A stretch of DNA of 63,591 bases, taken from the NCBI RefSeq assembly GCF_030580855.1, contig NZ_JAUQOP010000035.1, positions 1-63,591 of the forward strand, given 5' to 3'. The notes under the pieces are model-generated. The model ran no database searches, was not told the DNA's origin, and worked only from the letters and a program-made list of their open reading frames with translations. The translations under genes were made by a program, and so were the position numbers. Origin of the DNA: Pseudomonas citrullilanati. Lineage in GTDB: Bacteria; Pseudomonadota; Gammaproteobacteria; Pseudomonadales; Pseudomonadaceae. Below are positions 24,147-33,987 of this stretch, in pieces; positions within the stretch are counted from its first letter, which is position 1, and every line of letters begins with the position of its first letter.

Positions 24147-24959
24147 TCACACATGCAGGATGTATTCGCGCACCAGCTTGCTGCCGAAGTACGCGAGCAT
24201 CAGCAGGCAGAAGCCGGCGAGGGTCCAGCGGATGGCCTTGTGGCCGCGCCAGCCCAGGCGGTTGCGACCCCACAGCAGGACGCTGAAGACCACCCAGGCC
24301 AGGCAGGCCAGCAGGGTCTTGTGCACCAGGTGCTGGGCGAACAGGTTCTCGACGAACAGCCAACCGGAGATCAGCGACAGCGACAGCAGCGTCCAGCCGG
24401 CCCAGAGGAAACCGAACAGCAGGCTTTCCATGGTTTGCAGCGGCGGGAAGTTGCGGATCAGCCCGGACGGGTGCTTGTTCTTGAGCTGGTGGTCCTGCAC
24501 CAGCAGCAGCAAGGCCTGGAAGACCGCGATGGTGAACAGGCCATAGGCGAGGACCGACAGCAGGATGTGGGCCAGGATACCCGGCTCCTCGTCGATGACC
24601 TGCACCGTGCCCGACGGCGCGAACTGCGCCAGCAGCACCGTCGCCAGCCCCAGCGGGAACAGCAGCACCAGGAGGTTTTCCACCGGGATGCGCGAGCAGG
24701 CCAGCAGCGTCAGGGCAATCACGGCCACGGCGATCAGGCTGGCGGCGTTGAAGAAATCCAGGCCCAGGCCGATCGGCGTCATCAGGTGGGTATAAAGGCT
24801 GGCCGCGTGGCCGAGCACCGCCAGCACGCCAAGCGTGACCAGCAGGCGCTTGTTCGCCTTGGCGCCGGAGGCCAGGCGGGTGCCTTGATAGAGGGTCGCA
24901 GCGGCGTAGAGGCAGGCGGCGGCGAGTGTGGCAAGCAAGCTGGGTGGCAAGGGGAGCAT
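24147..24959 (-). CDS. ypjD: CcsA-like inner-membrane protein YpjD
   Basis: 270 residues with about eight membrane helices and no signal peptide. It belongs to the cytochrome-c assembly/CcsA-HemX family (motifs IDEEPGILAHILLSVLAYG and FGFLWAGWTLLSLSL), but lacks a full WWD haem-handling motif, so a direct role in haem delivery is not shown. The start at MLPLPPSLL (24959), after AGGA, is better than the longer frame, which would overlap the ffh promoter region. Confidence 0.85.
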   Translation of the reverse strand: MLPLPPSLLATLAAACLYAAATLYQGTRLASGAKANKRLLVTLGVLAVLGHAASLYTHLMTPIGLGLDFFNAASLIAVAVIALTLLACSRIPVENLLVLLFPLGLATVLLAQFAPSGTVQVIDEEPGILAHILLSVLAYGLFTIAVFQALLLLVQDHQLKNKHPSGLIRNFPPLQTMESLLFGFLWAGWTLLSLSLISGWLFVENLFAQHLVHKTLLACLAWVVFSVLLWGRNRLGWRGHKAIRWTLAGFCLLMLAYFGSKLVREYILHV

Positions 24960-25052
24960 AAATCCTGTTAGGCAGGCCCGAAAGTCGCTGAGTTTGGCAT
25001 AGAACCCCCGCCACACGAAAGACCGGCAGGTGTACGACGCACGCTTCTTCGC

Positions 25053-25058
25053 TATAAT
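25053..25058 (+). promoter_or_regulatory. -10 element of the ffh promoter
   Basis: A perfect TATAAT lies 95 bases before the ffh start. A weak -35 (TGTACG, 25031-25036) lies 16 bases upstream. The GC-rich leader that follows has no recognisable riboswitch. Confidence 0.55.
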
Positions 25059-25152
25059 CCGCGACCTGCCCACGCCGCAGGCTCGCCGAGCACATTTTTC
25101 ACGGTCTGGGCCGCCATTATCCCGGTCTCATCTGGGCCTGAAAGGATCGCGC

Positions 25153-26529
<1,377 letters not shown>

Positions 26530-26657
26530 GGATCCTCGCGCCGGCAGCCATGCCGGCGCTGCCCACGGGGACGTGGGATCTCCAGCCAACCCGCCGCCGG
26601 CGGGCGCTGATCGCGGCAGATCTGAATGGCAGGCCGGCAGTCGCCGGAAAAAGTCAT

Positions 26658-26685
26658 TTGCAAAAGTCAGGATATTCCTTAGAAT
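26658..26685 (+). promoter_or_regulatory. Sigma-70 promoter of the rpsP operon
   Basis: TTGCAA (26658-26663), a 16-base spacer and TAGAAT (26680-26685) lie 72 bases before rpsP. The sequence after the -10 (GCGGCCTTTCGGGCACCC) is a GC-rich start region, typical of ribosomal operons under stringent control. Confidence 0.65.
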
Positions 26686-26757
26686 ATGCGGCCTTTCGGG
26701 CACCCATGCCCGCTGTGCATTTAGATTTGCAGCACCGACTACAGGAACGATGTTCAC

Positions 26758-27009
26758 ATGCTAACAATCCGTCTTGCCCTTGGCGGCTCCAAAAAGCGCC
26801 CGTTTTACCACCTGACCGTAACCGACAGCCGCAACCCGCGCGACGGTTCCCACAAAGAGCAGGTTGGTTTCTTCAACCCTATCGCCCGTGGTCAGGAAGT
26901 TCGTCTGTCCGTGAACCAAGAGCGCGTAGCCTACTGGCTGAGCGTGGGTGCACAACCTTCTGAGCGCGTTGCTCAGTTGTTGAAGGAATCGGCCAAGGCC
27001 GCGGCCTGA
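26758..27009 (+). CDS. rpsP: 30S ribosomal protein bS16
   Basis: 83 residues, the normal length. The N-terminus MLTIRLALGGSKKRPFYHLT and the motifs SRNPRDGSHKEQVGFFNP and RVAYWLSVGAQPSERV are diagnostic. First gene of rpsP-rimM-trmD-rplS, followed five bases later by rimM. Confidence 0.98.
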   Translation: MLTIRLALGGSKKRPFYHLTVTDSRNPRDGSHKEQVGFFNPIARGQEVRLSVNQERVAYWLSVGAQPSERVAQLLKESAKAAA

Positions 27010-27014
27010 GCTAT

Positions 27015-27551
27015 ATGAACGCGACGCCAAAAGCGGCTGACGACCTGATCGTTGTCGGCAAGATTTATTCTGTTCATGGCGTTCGCGGCGAAGTGAAGGT
27101 GTATTCCTTTACTGATCCGATCAAGAACCTGTTGGACTACAAAGCCTGGACGCTCAAGCGCGAAGGCAGCGTGAAACAGGTGGAGCTGGTCAGCGGACGC
27201 GGGAACGACAAGTTCCTGGTCGCAAAGCTCAAGGGTCTCGATGATCGTGAAGAAGCGCGTCTTCTGGCCGGTTATGAGATCTGCGTGCCGCGCAACCTGT
27301 TCCCTGAACTGACCGACGGCGAGTACTACTGGTACCAGCTGGTGGGTCTGAAGGTTATCGACTCGCTCGGGCAACTGCTCGGAAAGATCGATCACCTGCT
27401 CGAGACCGGTTCGAACGATGTACTGGTGGTCAAGCCTTGCGTCGGCAGCCTGGATGATCGCGAACGCCTGTTGCCCTATACCGAGCAATGTGTGTTGGCC
27501 GTCGACCTGGAGGCGGGCGAGATGAAGGTGGAATGGGATGCGGATTTCTGA
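27015..27551 (+). CDS. rimM: 16S rRNA processing / 30S maturation factor RimM
   Basis: 178 residues. It assists assembly of the 30S head around uS19. N-terminal RimM domain (about 10-95: VVGKIYSVHGVRGEVKVYSF), PRC-barrel C-terminal domain (about 100-175: DGEYYWYQLVGLKV, LLPYTEQCVLAVDL). Position between rpsP and trmD is universal in gammaproteobacteria. The stop is two bases before the trmD GTG. Confidence 0.97.
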   Translation: MNATPKAADDLIVVGKIYSVHGVRGEVKVYSFTDPIKNLLDYKAWTLKREGSVKQVELVSGRGNDKFLVAKLKGLDDREEARLLAGYEICVPRNLFPELTDGEYYWYQLVGLKVIDSLGQLLGKIDHLLETGSNDVLVVKPCVGSLDDRERLLPYTEQCVLAVDLEAGEMKVEWDADF

Positions 27552-27553
27552 AC

Positions 27554-28306
27554 GTGGCCAATTTGCGCGTTGAAGTCATCACGTTGTTTCCCGAGATGTT
27601 TTCCGCCATCAGCGAGTACGGCATAACCAGCCGCGCGGTGAAACAGGAGCTGTTGCAGCTCACCTGTTGGAATCCGCGGGACTACACCACGGATCGGCAT
27701 CACACTGTGGACGATCGCCCGTTTGGCGGTGGTCCGGGCATGGTGATGAAGATCAAGCCCCTGGAAGATGCACTGGTTCAGGCCAGGGCGGCAGCCGGGG
27801 AGGGTGCGAAGGTGATCTACCTGTCGCCCCAAGGCCGCCAGCTGACTCAGTCGGCGGTACGCGAGCTGGCGAATTCGGATGCATTGATCCTGATTGCCGG
27901 CCGTTATGAAGGCATTGACGAGCGTTTCATTGAAGCTCATGTCGATGAAGAGTGGTCGATTGGCGACTATGTTCTGTCTGGCGGCGAGCTGCCGGCGATG
28001 GTCCTGATCGACGCGGTTACACGACTGCTGCCTGGAGCTTTAGGGCATGCAGATTCCGCTGAGGAAGATTCCTTTACGGATGGTCTGCTGGATTGCCCGC
28101 ACTACACCCGACCGGAGGTGTATGCGGATCAGCGTGTTCCCGACGTGTTGCTGAGTGGCAACCACGCGCACATCCGGCGTTGGCGTTTACAGCAGTCCCT
28201 TGGCCGGACCTATGAACGACGCGCCGATCTTCTGGAAAGCCGCTCGCTTTCTGGAGAAGAGAAGAAGCTGCTCGAGGAATACATCCGCGAGCGGGACGAT
28301 AGTTAA
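27554..28306 (+). CDS. trmD: tRNA (guanine-37-N1) methyltransferase TrmD
   Basis: 250 residues from a GTG at 27554 (MANLRVEVITLFPEMF). TrmD methylates G37 and prevents frameshifting. The SPOUT-knot motifs are VIYLSPQGRQL, LIAGRYEGIDERF and IGDYVLSGGELPAMVLIDAVTRL. Longer frames starting at 27488 would lie inside rimM and add a non-conserved tail. Co-transcribed with rimM and rplS. Confidence 0.97.
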   Translation: MANLRVEVITLFPEMFSAISEYGITSRAVKQELLQLTCWNPRDYTTDRHHTVDDRPFGGGPGMVMKIKPLEDALVQARAAAGEGAKVIYLSPQGRQLTQSAVRELANSDALILIAGRYEGIDERFIEAHVDEEWSIGDYVLSGGELPAMVLIDAVTRLLPGALGHADSAEEDSFTDGLLDCPHYTRPEVYADQRVPDVLLSGNHAHIRRWRLQQSLGRTYERRADLLESRSLSGEEKKLLEEYIRERDDS

Positions 28307-28350
28307 CAACGTATCGATGGTAAGTCCGAGACTTGCCTTAGGAGCACAGC

Positions 28351-28701
28351 ATGACTAACAAAATCATCCTTGCACTCGAAGCAGAGCAGATGACCAAAGA
28401 GATCCCTACCTTTGCCCCGGGCGACACCATTGTCGTTCAGGTGAAAGTGAAGGAAGGTGATCGTTCCCGTCTGCAAGCGTTCGAAGGCGTCGTTATCGCC
28501 AAGCGTAACCGCGGCGTGAACAGTGCTTTCACCGTTCGTAAAATCTCCAACGGTGTTGGCGTAGAGCGTACTTTCCAGACCTACAGCCCGCAAATCGACA
28601 GCATGGCTGTGAAGCGTCGCGGTGACGTGCGTAAAGCCAAGCTGTACTACCTGCGCGACCTGTCGGGTAAAGCAGCGCGCATCAAGGAAAAACTGGCTTA
28701 A
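28351..28701 (+). CDS. rplS: 50S ribosomal protein bL19
   Basis: 116 residues. [42 protein letters not shown] and [14 protein letters not shown] are the classic bL19 blocks. TAGGAG lies eight bases before the ATG. Last gene of the operon, followed by a terminator. Confidence 0.98.
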
Positions 28702-28717
28702 GTCCAGCTTCCGATGC

Positions 28718-28746
28718 AAAAAAAGCAGCCTGCGGGCTGCTTTTTT
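28718..28746 (+). terminator. Intrinsic terminator of the rpsP-rplS operon
   Basis: AAAAGCAGCC-TGC-GGGCTGCTTTTTT forms a compact stem with a six-T tail, 17 bases after the rplS stop. Confidence 0.92.
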
Positions 28747-28806
28747 GTTGCCTGCGATTGGCTCTTTGAGCACCCTGCCTGTGCCTGCATCCGTCATGAG
28801 TCTTAA

Positions 28807-29703
28807 ATGCCAGCCATCGATCACCCCCTGATAGACCAGTTCCTCGATGCCTTGTGGTTGGAGAAGGGGCTGTCGGACAACACCCGCAATGCCTATCGAA
28901 GCGACCTGGCGCTGTTCAACGGCTGGCTGCAGGAACGGCACCTGGAATTGGTCAATGCCGGTCGGGAACTGATCCTCGATCACCTGGCGTGGCGTCTGGA
29001 GCAGGCCTACAAACCCCGCTCGACGGCACGGTTTCTCTCCGGCTTGCGTGGGTTTTATCGCTATCTGCTTAGGGAAAAGCTGATTGCGGTGGATCCGACC
29101 CTGCGCGTGGAGATGCCGCAACTGGGGCGCCCGCTGCCCAAATCCCTGTCGGAAGCCGACGTGGAGGCGTTGCTGGCGGCCCCGGATCTCAGTGAAGCCA
29201 TCGGCCAGCGCGACCGGGCCATGCTGGAGGTGTTGTACGCCTGTGGGCTGCGCGTCACCGAGCTGGTCAGCCTGACCCTGGAACAGGTCAACTTGCGCCA
29301 GGGCGTGCTGCGGGTGATGGGCAAGGGCAGCAAGGAGCGCCTGGTGCCGATGGGCGAAGAGGCGATCGTCTGGGTCGAGCGCTACCTGCGCGATGCTCGC
29401 CACGAACTGCTGGGCGGGCGTCCCAGCGACGTCCTGTTCCCGAGCCGCAACGGCGACCAGATGACCCGCCAGACCTTCTGGCACCGCATCAAGCACCAGG
29501 CCAAGGTGGCCGGCATCGGCAAATCCCTCTCGCCCCACACCCTGCGCCACGCCTTCGCCACGCACCTGCTCAACCACGGCGCCGACCTGCGGGTGGTGCA
29601 AATGCTGCTGGGCCACAGCGACCTCTCCACCACCCAGATCTACACCCACGTCGCCCGGGCGCGCTTGCAGGACCTGCATGCCAAGCATCATCCGCGCGGC
29701 TGA
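28807..29703 (+). CDS. xerD: Tyrosine recombinase XerD
   Basis: 298 residues, same length as E. coli XerD. With XerC it resolves chromosome dimers at dif under FtsK control. SAM-like N domain (1-105) and catalytic domain (110-298). Catalytic set is complete: Arg in YACGLRVTEL, Lys in GKGSKERLVP, HTLRHAFATHLL, LLGHSDLSTTQ and the nucleophile Tyr in IYTHVARARL. It is followed by dsbC after a REP array, a common arrangement in Pseudomonas. Confidence 0.97.
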   Translation: MPAIDHPLIDQFLDALWLEKGLSDNTRNAYRSDLALFNGWLQERHLELVNAGRELILDHLAWRLEQAYKPRSTARFLSGLRGFYRYLLREKLIAVDPTLRVEMPQLGRPLPKSLSEADVEALLAAPDLSEAIGQRDRAMLEVLYACGLRVTELVSLTLEQVNLRQGVLRVMGKGSKERLVPMGEEAIVWVERYLRDARHELLGGRPSDVLFPSRNGDQMTRQTFWHRIKHQAKVAGIGKSLSPHTLRHAFATHLLNHGADLRVVQMLLGHSDLSTTQIYTHVARARLQDLHAKHHPRG

Positions 29704-29714
29704 ATGAAATCCCC

Positions 29715-29820
29715 TGTGGGAGCAAGGCCGGTGGGAGCCGAACCTGTGGGAGCAAGGCCGGTGGGAGTCGAACCTGTGGGAGCAAGGCCGGTGGGAGTCG
29801 AACCTGTGGGAGCAAGGCTT
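29715..29820. repeat. Three 30-bp tandem repeats (15-bp half units) on the left REP arm
   Basis: Units begin at 29715, 29745 and 29775, and a partial one at 29805. Each consists of two 15-base halves starting GTGGGAG (GTGGGAGCAAGGCCG and GTGGGAGTCGAACCT). The last unit runs into the REP arm itself. Confidence 0.9.
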
Positions 29821-29895
29821 GCCCGCGATGGCAGCGCCGCGGTGTAACAGCTGAACCGCGTCATCGTTCATCGCGGGCAAGCCTTGCTCCCACAG
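29805..29895. repeat. REP pair between xerD and dsbC
   Basis: TGTGGGAGCAAGGCTTGCCC faces GGGCAAGCCTTGCTCCCACA across about 45 bases. Both outer tips carry tandem expansions (29715-29804 and 29896-30038). Confidence 0.9.
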
Positions 29896-30038
29896 GCATG
29901 CTCCCACAGGCATGCTCCCACAGGCATGCTCCCACAGGCATGCTCCCACAGGCATGCTCCCACAGGCATGCTCCCACAGGCATGCTCCCACAGGTTCAGC
30001 TCCCACAGGTTCAGCCACCACAGGTTCAGCTACCACAG
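29896..30038. repeat. Seven 14-bp and three 15-bp tandem repeats on the right REP arm
   Basis: GCATGCTCCCACAG is repeated seven times exactly (29896-29993). Three variants of GTTCAGCTCCCACAG follow. As 14 is not a multiple of three, all frames stay open for long stretches and create spurious reading frames rich in CSHRHAPTGMLPQ. Confidence 0.92.
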
Positions 30039-30185
30039 AAAAGCCTCCACCAATGCCTTGCATCACCGGCATTCGGCCACGCGGGCCTTATGTGGTAGGC
30101 TTTGCCGGTTTGCACGGTGGGCGGCTGGAACCCGAATCCAAGGGTCGGCGTTTCCTCGTCCCATTTGTTCGCCTCAGGAGTCCTC

Positions 30186-30917
30186 ATGCGCTTGATCCAG
30201 ATGTTCACCGCCGCCGCCATTGCGCTGGCCAGTACCTTTGCCATCGCCGACGACGCGGCCGACAAGGCTATCCGCAAGAGCCTGGAAAACCTTCAGCTCG
30301 AAGTGCCGATCGAAGCCATTTCGGCCAGCCCGATGTCCGGCCTGTATGAAGTCAAGCTCAAGGGCAGCCGCGTGCTCTACGCCAGCGCCGACGGGCAATA
30401 CATCGTCCAGGGCAACTTGTTCGAGCTCAAGGACGGCAAGCCGGTCAACCTCACCGAGATCACCGAGCGCCAGGGCATCTCCAAGCTGATCAACGGCATC
30501 CCGGTCGCCGAAACCGTGGTCTACCCGGCCGTTGGCGAAACCAAGTCCCACATCACCGTGTTCACCGACACCACCTGCCCGTATTGCCACAAGTTACACG
30601 CCGAAGTGCCGGAGCTGAACAAGCGCGGTATCGAGGTGCGCTACGTCGCGTTCCCGCGCCAGGGCCTGGGTTCGCCGGGTGACGAGCAGTTGCAGGCGGT
30701 CTGGTGCTCCAAGGACAAGAAAGCGGCCATGGACAAGATGGTCGATGGCAAGGAAATCAAGGCCGCCAAGTGCGAGAACCCGGTTTCCAAGCAATTCGCC
30801 CTTGGCCAGTCCATCGGTGTGAACGGTACGCCGGCCATCGTTTTAGCCGATGGCCAGGTGATTCCGGGCTACCAGCCGGCGCCACAAGTCGCCAAACTGG
30901 CCCTTGGCGCCAAATGA
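30186..30917 (+). CDS. dsbC: Periplasmic disulfide isomerase DsbC
   Basis: 243 residues with a signal peptide (1-21, ending AIA before DDAAD). N-terminal dimerisation domain (about 25-80) and thioredoxin domain with active site CPYC at 131-134 and the cis-Pro loop GVNGTPAIVLADG. DsbC repairs wrong disulfides and is kept reduced by DsbD. AGGAG lies six bases before the ATG. It follows xerD and precedes hom, as in other pseudomonads. Confidence 0.96.
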   Translation: MRLIQMFTAAAIALASTFAIADDAADKAIRKSLENLQLEVPIEAISASPMSGLYEVKLKGSRVLYASADGQYIVQGNLFELKDGKPVNLTEITERQGISKLINGIPVAETVVYPAVGETKSHITVFTDTTCPYCHKLHAEVPELNKRGIEVRYVAFPRQGLGSPGDEQLQAVWCSKDKKAAMDKMVDGKEIKAAKCENPVSKQFALGQSIGVNGTPAIVLADGQVIPGYQPAPQVAKLALGAK

Positions 30918-30941
30918 TCATGGGTGATCCGCTTTAAGGTC

Positions 30942-31030
30942 ACGGCTCGGCGAAAACCTTCGCCGGGCCGTTAAACACAAAGCCGCGTTGCTGCGCGGCT
31001 GTATTCACGGCCGACCCTTGCGTCGGCCGT
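30942..31030 (+). other. Three consecutive hairpins between dsbC and hom
   Basis: CGGCTCGGCGAAAACCTTCG-type hairpin at 30942-30970, AGCCGCGTTGCTGCGCGGCT at 30981-31000 and ACGGCCGACCC...GTCGGCCGT at 31007-31030. The third ends 17 bases before the hom GTG. The first could end the dsbC transcript; the others would lie in the hom leader if transcription starts upstream. No leader peptide rich in Thr or Ile codons is visible. Confidence 0.6.
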
Positions 31031-31047
31031 TTCATGGGGAGTCAAGA

Positions 31048-32352
31048 GTGAATCCGGTCAAAGTAGGCATCTGTGGGTTAGGTACCGTCGGTGGCGGCAC
31101 CTTCAACGTACTTCAGCGCAACGCCGAGGAAATTGCTCGTCGTGCCGGGCGTGGAATCGAAGTGGCACAAATTGCCATGCGCACGCCAAAGCCTCAGTTC
31201 CAGACGACCGGTATTGCGATTACCAACGATGTCTTCGAAGTGGCCACGAACCCTGAGATCGACATCGTCGTAGAGCTGGTGGGCGGCTATACCGTTGCCC
31301 GCGAGCTGGTACTCAAGGCCATCGAGAATGGCAAGCATGTGGTCACCGCGAACAAGGCGCTTATCGCCGTTCACGGTAATGAAATTTTCGCCAAGGCCCG
31401 CGAGAAAGGCGTGATCGTGGCGTTCGAAGCCGCCGTGGCCGGTGGCATCCCGGTGATCAAGGCGATTCGTGAAGGCCTGTCGGCCAACCGTATCAATTGG
31501 GTCGCGGGGATCATCAACGGCACCGGCAACTTCATCCTCACCGAGATGCGCGAGAAGGGTCGCACCTTCGAGGACGTGCTCGCCGAAGCCCAGGCCCTCG
31601 GTTACGCAGAGGCCGATCCGACCTTCGACGTGGAGGGCATCGATGCGGCGCACAAGCTGACGATCCTGGCGTCCATCGCGTTCGGTATCCCGTTGCAGTT
31701 CGACAAGGCCTACACCGAAGGCATCACCAAGCTGACCACCGCTGACGTGAACTACGCCGAAGCCCTCGGCTATCGCATCAAGCACCTGGGCGTGGCGCGC
31801 AGCACCGCCAGTGGCATCGAGTTGCGCGTGCACCCGACCCTGATCCCGGCCGATCGCCTGATCGCCAATGTCAATGGCGTGATGAACGCGGTGATGGTCA
31901 ACGGCGATGCGTCCGGTTCGACGCTGTTCTACGGCGCCGGTGCCGGCATGGAGCCGACGGCTTCCTCGGTGGTGGCCGACCTGGTGGACGTGGTTCGCGC
32001 CATGACTTCTGACCCGGAAAACCGTGTACCGCACCTGGCCTTCCAGCCGGACTCGTTGTCGGCCCACCCGATTCTTCCGATCGAGGCGTGCGAAAGCTCC
32101 TACTACCTGCGGATCCAGGCCAAGGACCATCCGGGCGTATTGGCCCAGGTGGCGAGTATCCTGTCCGAGCGTGGGATCAACATCGAGTCGATCATGCAGA
32201 AGGAAGTCGAGGAACACGACGGCCTGGTGCCGATGATCCTGTTGACCCACCGCGTGGTCGAGCAGCGCATCAACGACGCCATCGCCGCGCTCGAAGCGCT
32301 CCAGGGCGTGGTCGGCCCGGTGGTCCGTATTCGCGTCGAACATTTGAATTAA
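31048..32352 (+). CDS. hom: Homoserine dehydrogenase
   Basis: 434 residues from a GTG preceded by GGGAG. It reduces aspartate-semialdehyde to homoserine for Thr and Met. NAD(P) domain (1-130, VGICGLGTVGGGTFNVLQ), catalytic domain (about 135-320; GTGNFILTEM, EADPTFDVEGIDAAHKL) and a C-terminal ACT domain (about 350-430, LRIQAKDHPGVLAQVASIL) for feedback by threonine. This is the stand-alone type, not fused to aspartokinase. thrC follows after a 104-bp repeat-rich gap. Confidence 0.97.
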   Translation: MNPVKVGICGLGTVGGGTFNVLQRNAEEIARRAGRGIEVAQIAMRTPKPQFQTTGIAITNDVFEVATNPEIDIVVELVGGYTVARELVLKAIENGKHVVTANKALIAVHGNEIFAKAREKGVIVAFEAAVAGGIPVIKAIREGLSANRINWVAGIINGTGNFILTEMREKGRTFEDVLAEAQALGYAEADPTFDVEGIDAAHKLTILASIAFGIPLQFDKAYTEGITKLTTADVNYAEALGYRIKHLGVARSTASGIELRVHPTLIPADRLIANVNGVMNAVMVNGDASGSTLFYGAGAGMEPTASSVVADLVDVVRAMTSDPENRVPHLAFQPDSLSAHPILPIEACESSYYLRIQAKDHPGVLAQVASILSERGINIESIMQKEVEEHDGLVPMILLTHRVVEQRINDAIAALEALQGVVGPVVRIRVEHLN

Positions 32353-32356
32353 TTTA

Positions 32357-32443
32357 GCGGCAAGTGACACGCTGCAAGCGACAAGTAAAAGGCGCACCGC
32401 TTTCAACTTGTAGCTTGTAGCTTGCAGCTTGAAGCTCAAACCA
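32357..32443. repeat. Imperfect inverted repeat made of GCTTGTA/GCTTGCA units
   Basis: GCTGCAAGCGACAAGT at the left pairs with ACTTGTAGCTTGTAGCTTGC at the right, around TAAAAGGCGCACC. The right arm is itself a 7-bp tandem array (GCTTGTA, GCTTGTA, GCTTGCA, GCTTGAA). Such short-unit palindromes are another interspersed repeat class in Pseudomonas. It sits inside the hom-thrC operon. Confidence 0.75.
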
Positions 32444-32456
32444 AGGGTTTGTCTTT

Positions 32457-33866
32457 ATGCGCTATATCAGCACCCGCGGCCAGGCACCGGCCCTGAATTT
32501 CGAAGACGTCCTGCTGGCCGGCCTGGCCACGGACGGCGGCCTCTATGTGCCGGAAAACCTGCCACGTTTCACCCAGGAAGAAATCGCCTCCTGGGCCGGC
32601 CTGCCGTATCACGAGCTGGCGTTCCGGGTCATGCGCCCGTTCGTCACCGGCAGCATCCCGGACGCCGATTTCAAGAAGATTCTCGAAGAGACCTACGGGG
32701 TCTTCTCCCACAACGCCATCGCACCGCTGCGCCAGCTCAACGGTAACGAATGGGTGATGGAGCTGTTCCACGGCCCGACCCTGGCGTTCAAGGACTTTGC
32801 CCTGCAATTGCTCGGTCGCCTGCTGGACTACGTGCTGCAAAAGCGCGGCGAGCGCGTGGTGATCGTGGGCGCGACTTCCGGCGACACCGGTTCGGCCGCC
32901 ATCGAAGGCTGCAAGCATTGCGAGAACGTCGACATCTTCATCCTGCACCCGCACAACCGCGTCTCGGAAGTGCAGCGTCGGCAAATGACGACCATCGTCG
33001 GCGATAACATCCACAACATCGCCATCGAAGGCAACTTCGACGACTGCCAGGAAATGGTCAAGGCCAGCTTCGCCGACCAGGGCTTCCTCAAGGGCACCCG
33101 GCTGGTGGCGGTGAACTCGATCAACTGGGCGCGGATCATGGCCCAGATCGTCTACTACTTCCACGCGGCGCTGCAACTGGGCGGTCCGGCCCGTTCCGTG
33201 GCGTTCTCGGTGCCGACCGGCAACTTCGGCGATATCTTCGCCGGCTACCTGGCGCGCAACATGGGCCTGCCGATCAACCAACTGATCGTCGCCACCAACC
33301 GCAACGACATCCTGCACCGCTTCATGAGCGGCAACCAGTACGTCAAGGAAACCCTGCACGCCACGCTGTCGCCGTCGATGGACATCATGGTCTCGTCGAA
33401 CTTCGAACGCCTGCTGTTCGACCTGCACGGCCGCAACGGCGCGGCGATTGCCGGCCTGATGGACAGTTTCAAGCAAGGCGGCGGTTTCAGCGTCGAGCCC
33501 GAGCGCTGGACCGAAGCCCGCAAGTTGTTCGACTCCCTGGCCGTCGATGACGCACAAACCTGCGAAACCATCGCCGAGGTGTACGGGCAGTGTGGCGAGC
33601 TGCTCGATCCGCACACGGCCATCGGGGTCAAGGCCGCCCGCGAATGCCGTCGCAGCCTGGACATTCCGATGGTGGTGCTGGGAACGGCCCATCCGGTCAA
33701 GTTCCCGGACGCCGTGGAGCAAGCGGGCGTAGGAAAAGCGCTGGAACTGCCTGCACATCTTTCTGATTTGTTTGAGCGAGATGAGCGTTGCACCGTGTTG
33801 CCCAATGACCTGGCAGCCGTGCAGGCCTTTGTCAGCCAGCATGGCAACCGCGGCAAGCCACTCTGA
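32457..33866 (+). CDS. thrC: Threonine synthase
   Basis: 469 residues. PLP enzyme converting O-phosphohomoserine to threonine. The PLP lysine is Lys112 in HGPTLAFKDFALQLL; GATSGDTGSAAIEG and VPTGNFGDIFAGYLA bind the phosphates. The N-terminal RYISTRGQAPALNFEDVLLAGLATDGGLYVPE block is typical (class I, long form). AAGGG precedes the ATG. It is followed by a terminator. Confidence 0.97.
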   Translation: MRYISTRGQAPALNFEDVLLAGLATDGGLYVPENLPRFTQEEIASWAGLPYHELAFRVMRPFVTGSIPDADFKKILEETYGVFSHNAIAPLRQLNGNEWVMELFHGPTLAFKDFALQLLGRLLDYVLQKRGERVVIVGATSGDTGSAAIEGCKHCENVDIFILHPHNRVSEVQRRQMTTIVGDNIHNIAIEGNFDDCQEMVKASFADQGFLKGTRLVAVNSINWARIMAQIVYYFHAALQLGGPARSVAFSVPTGNFGDIFAGYLARNMGLPINQLIVATNRNDILHRFMSGNQYVKETLHATLSPSMDIMVSSNFERLLFDLHGRNGAAIAGLMDSFKQGGGFSVEPERWTEARKLFDSLAVDDAQTCETIAEVYGQCGELLDPHTAIGVKAARECRRSLDIPMVVLGTAHPVKFPDAVEQAGVGKALELPAHLSDLFERDERCTVLPNDLAAVQAFVSQHGNRGKPL

Positions 33867-33887
33867 CCGCTGGAACCTGTCACATTT

Positions 33888-33919
33888 TGAAGCCCGTCTC
33901 CTGACGGGCTTTCTTGTTT
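33888..33919 (+). terminator. Intrinsic terminator of hom-thrC
   Basis: AAGCCCGTC-TCCT-GACGGGCTT followed by TCTTGTTT, 24 bases after the thrC stop. Confidence 0.88.
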
Positions 33920-33987
33920 CTGCATGCCAAACTGATCGGGTTTTCGGCCCTGGGAGGGACGAGCGATTCATCTCGAAGGAAGTGCAG

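Noticed and set aside
28303..30072. 589-codon frame antisense to xerD with a repetitive start
   Set aside because: The repeated part is the REP array and the remainder mirrors xerD; no real gene signature.
29884..30195. CRISPR-like array of short repeats near 29896
   Set aside because: Repeats are contiguous 14-15-mers with no spacers and no cas genes; they extend a REP.
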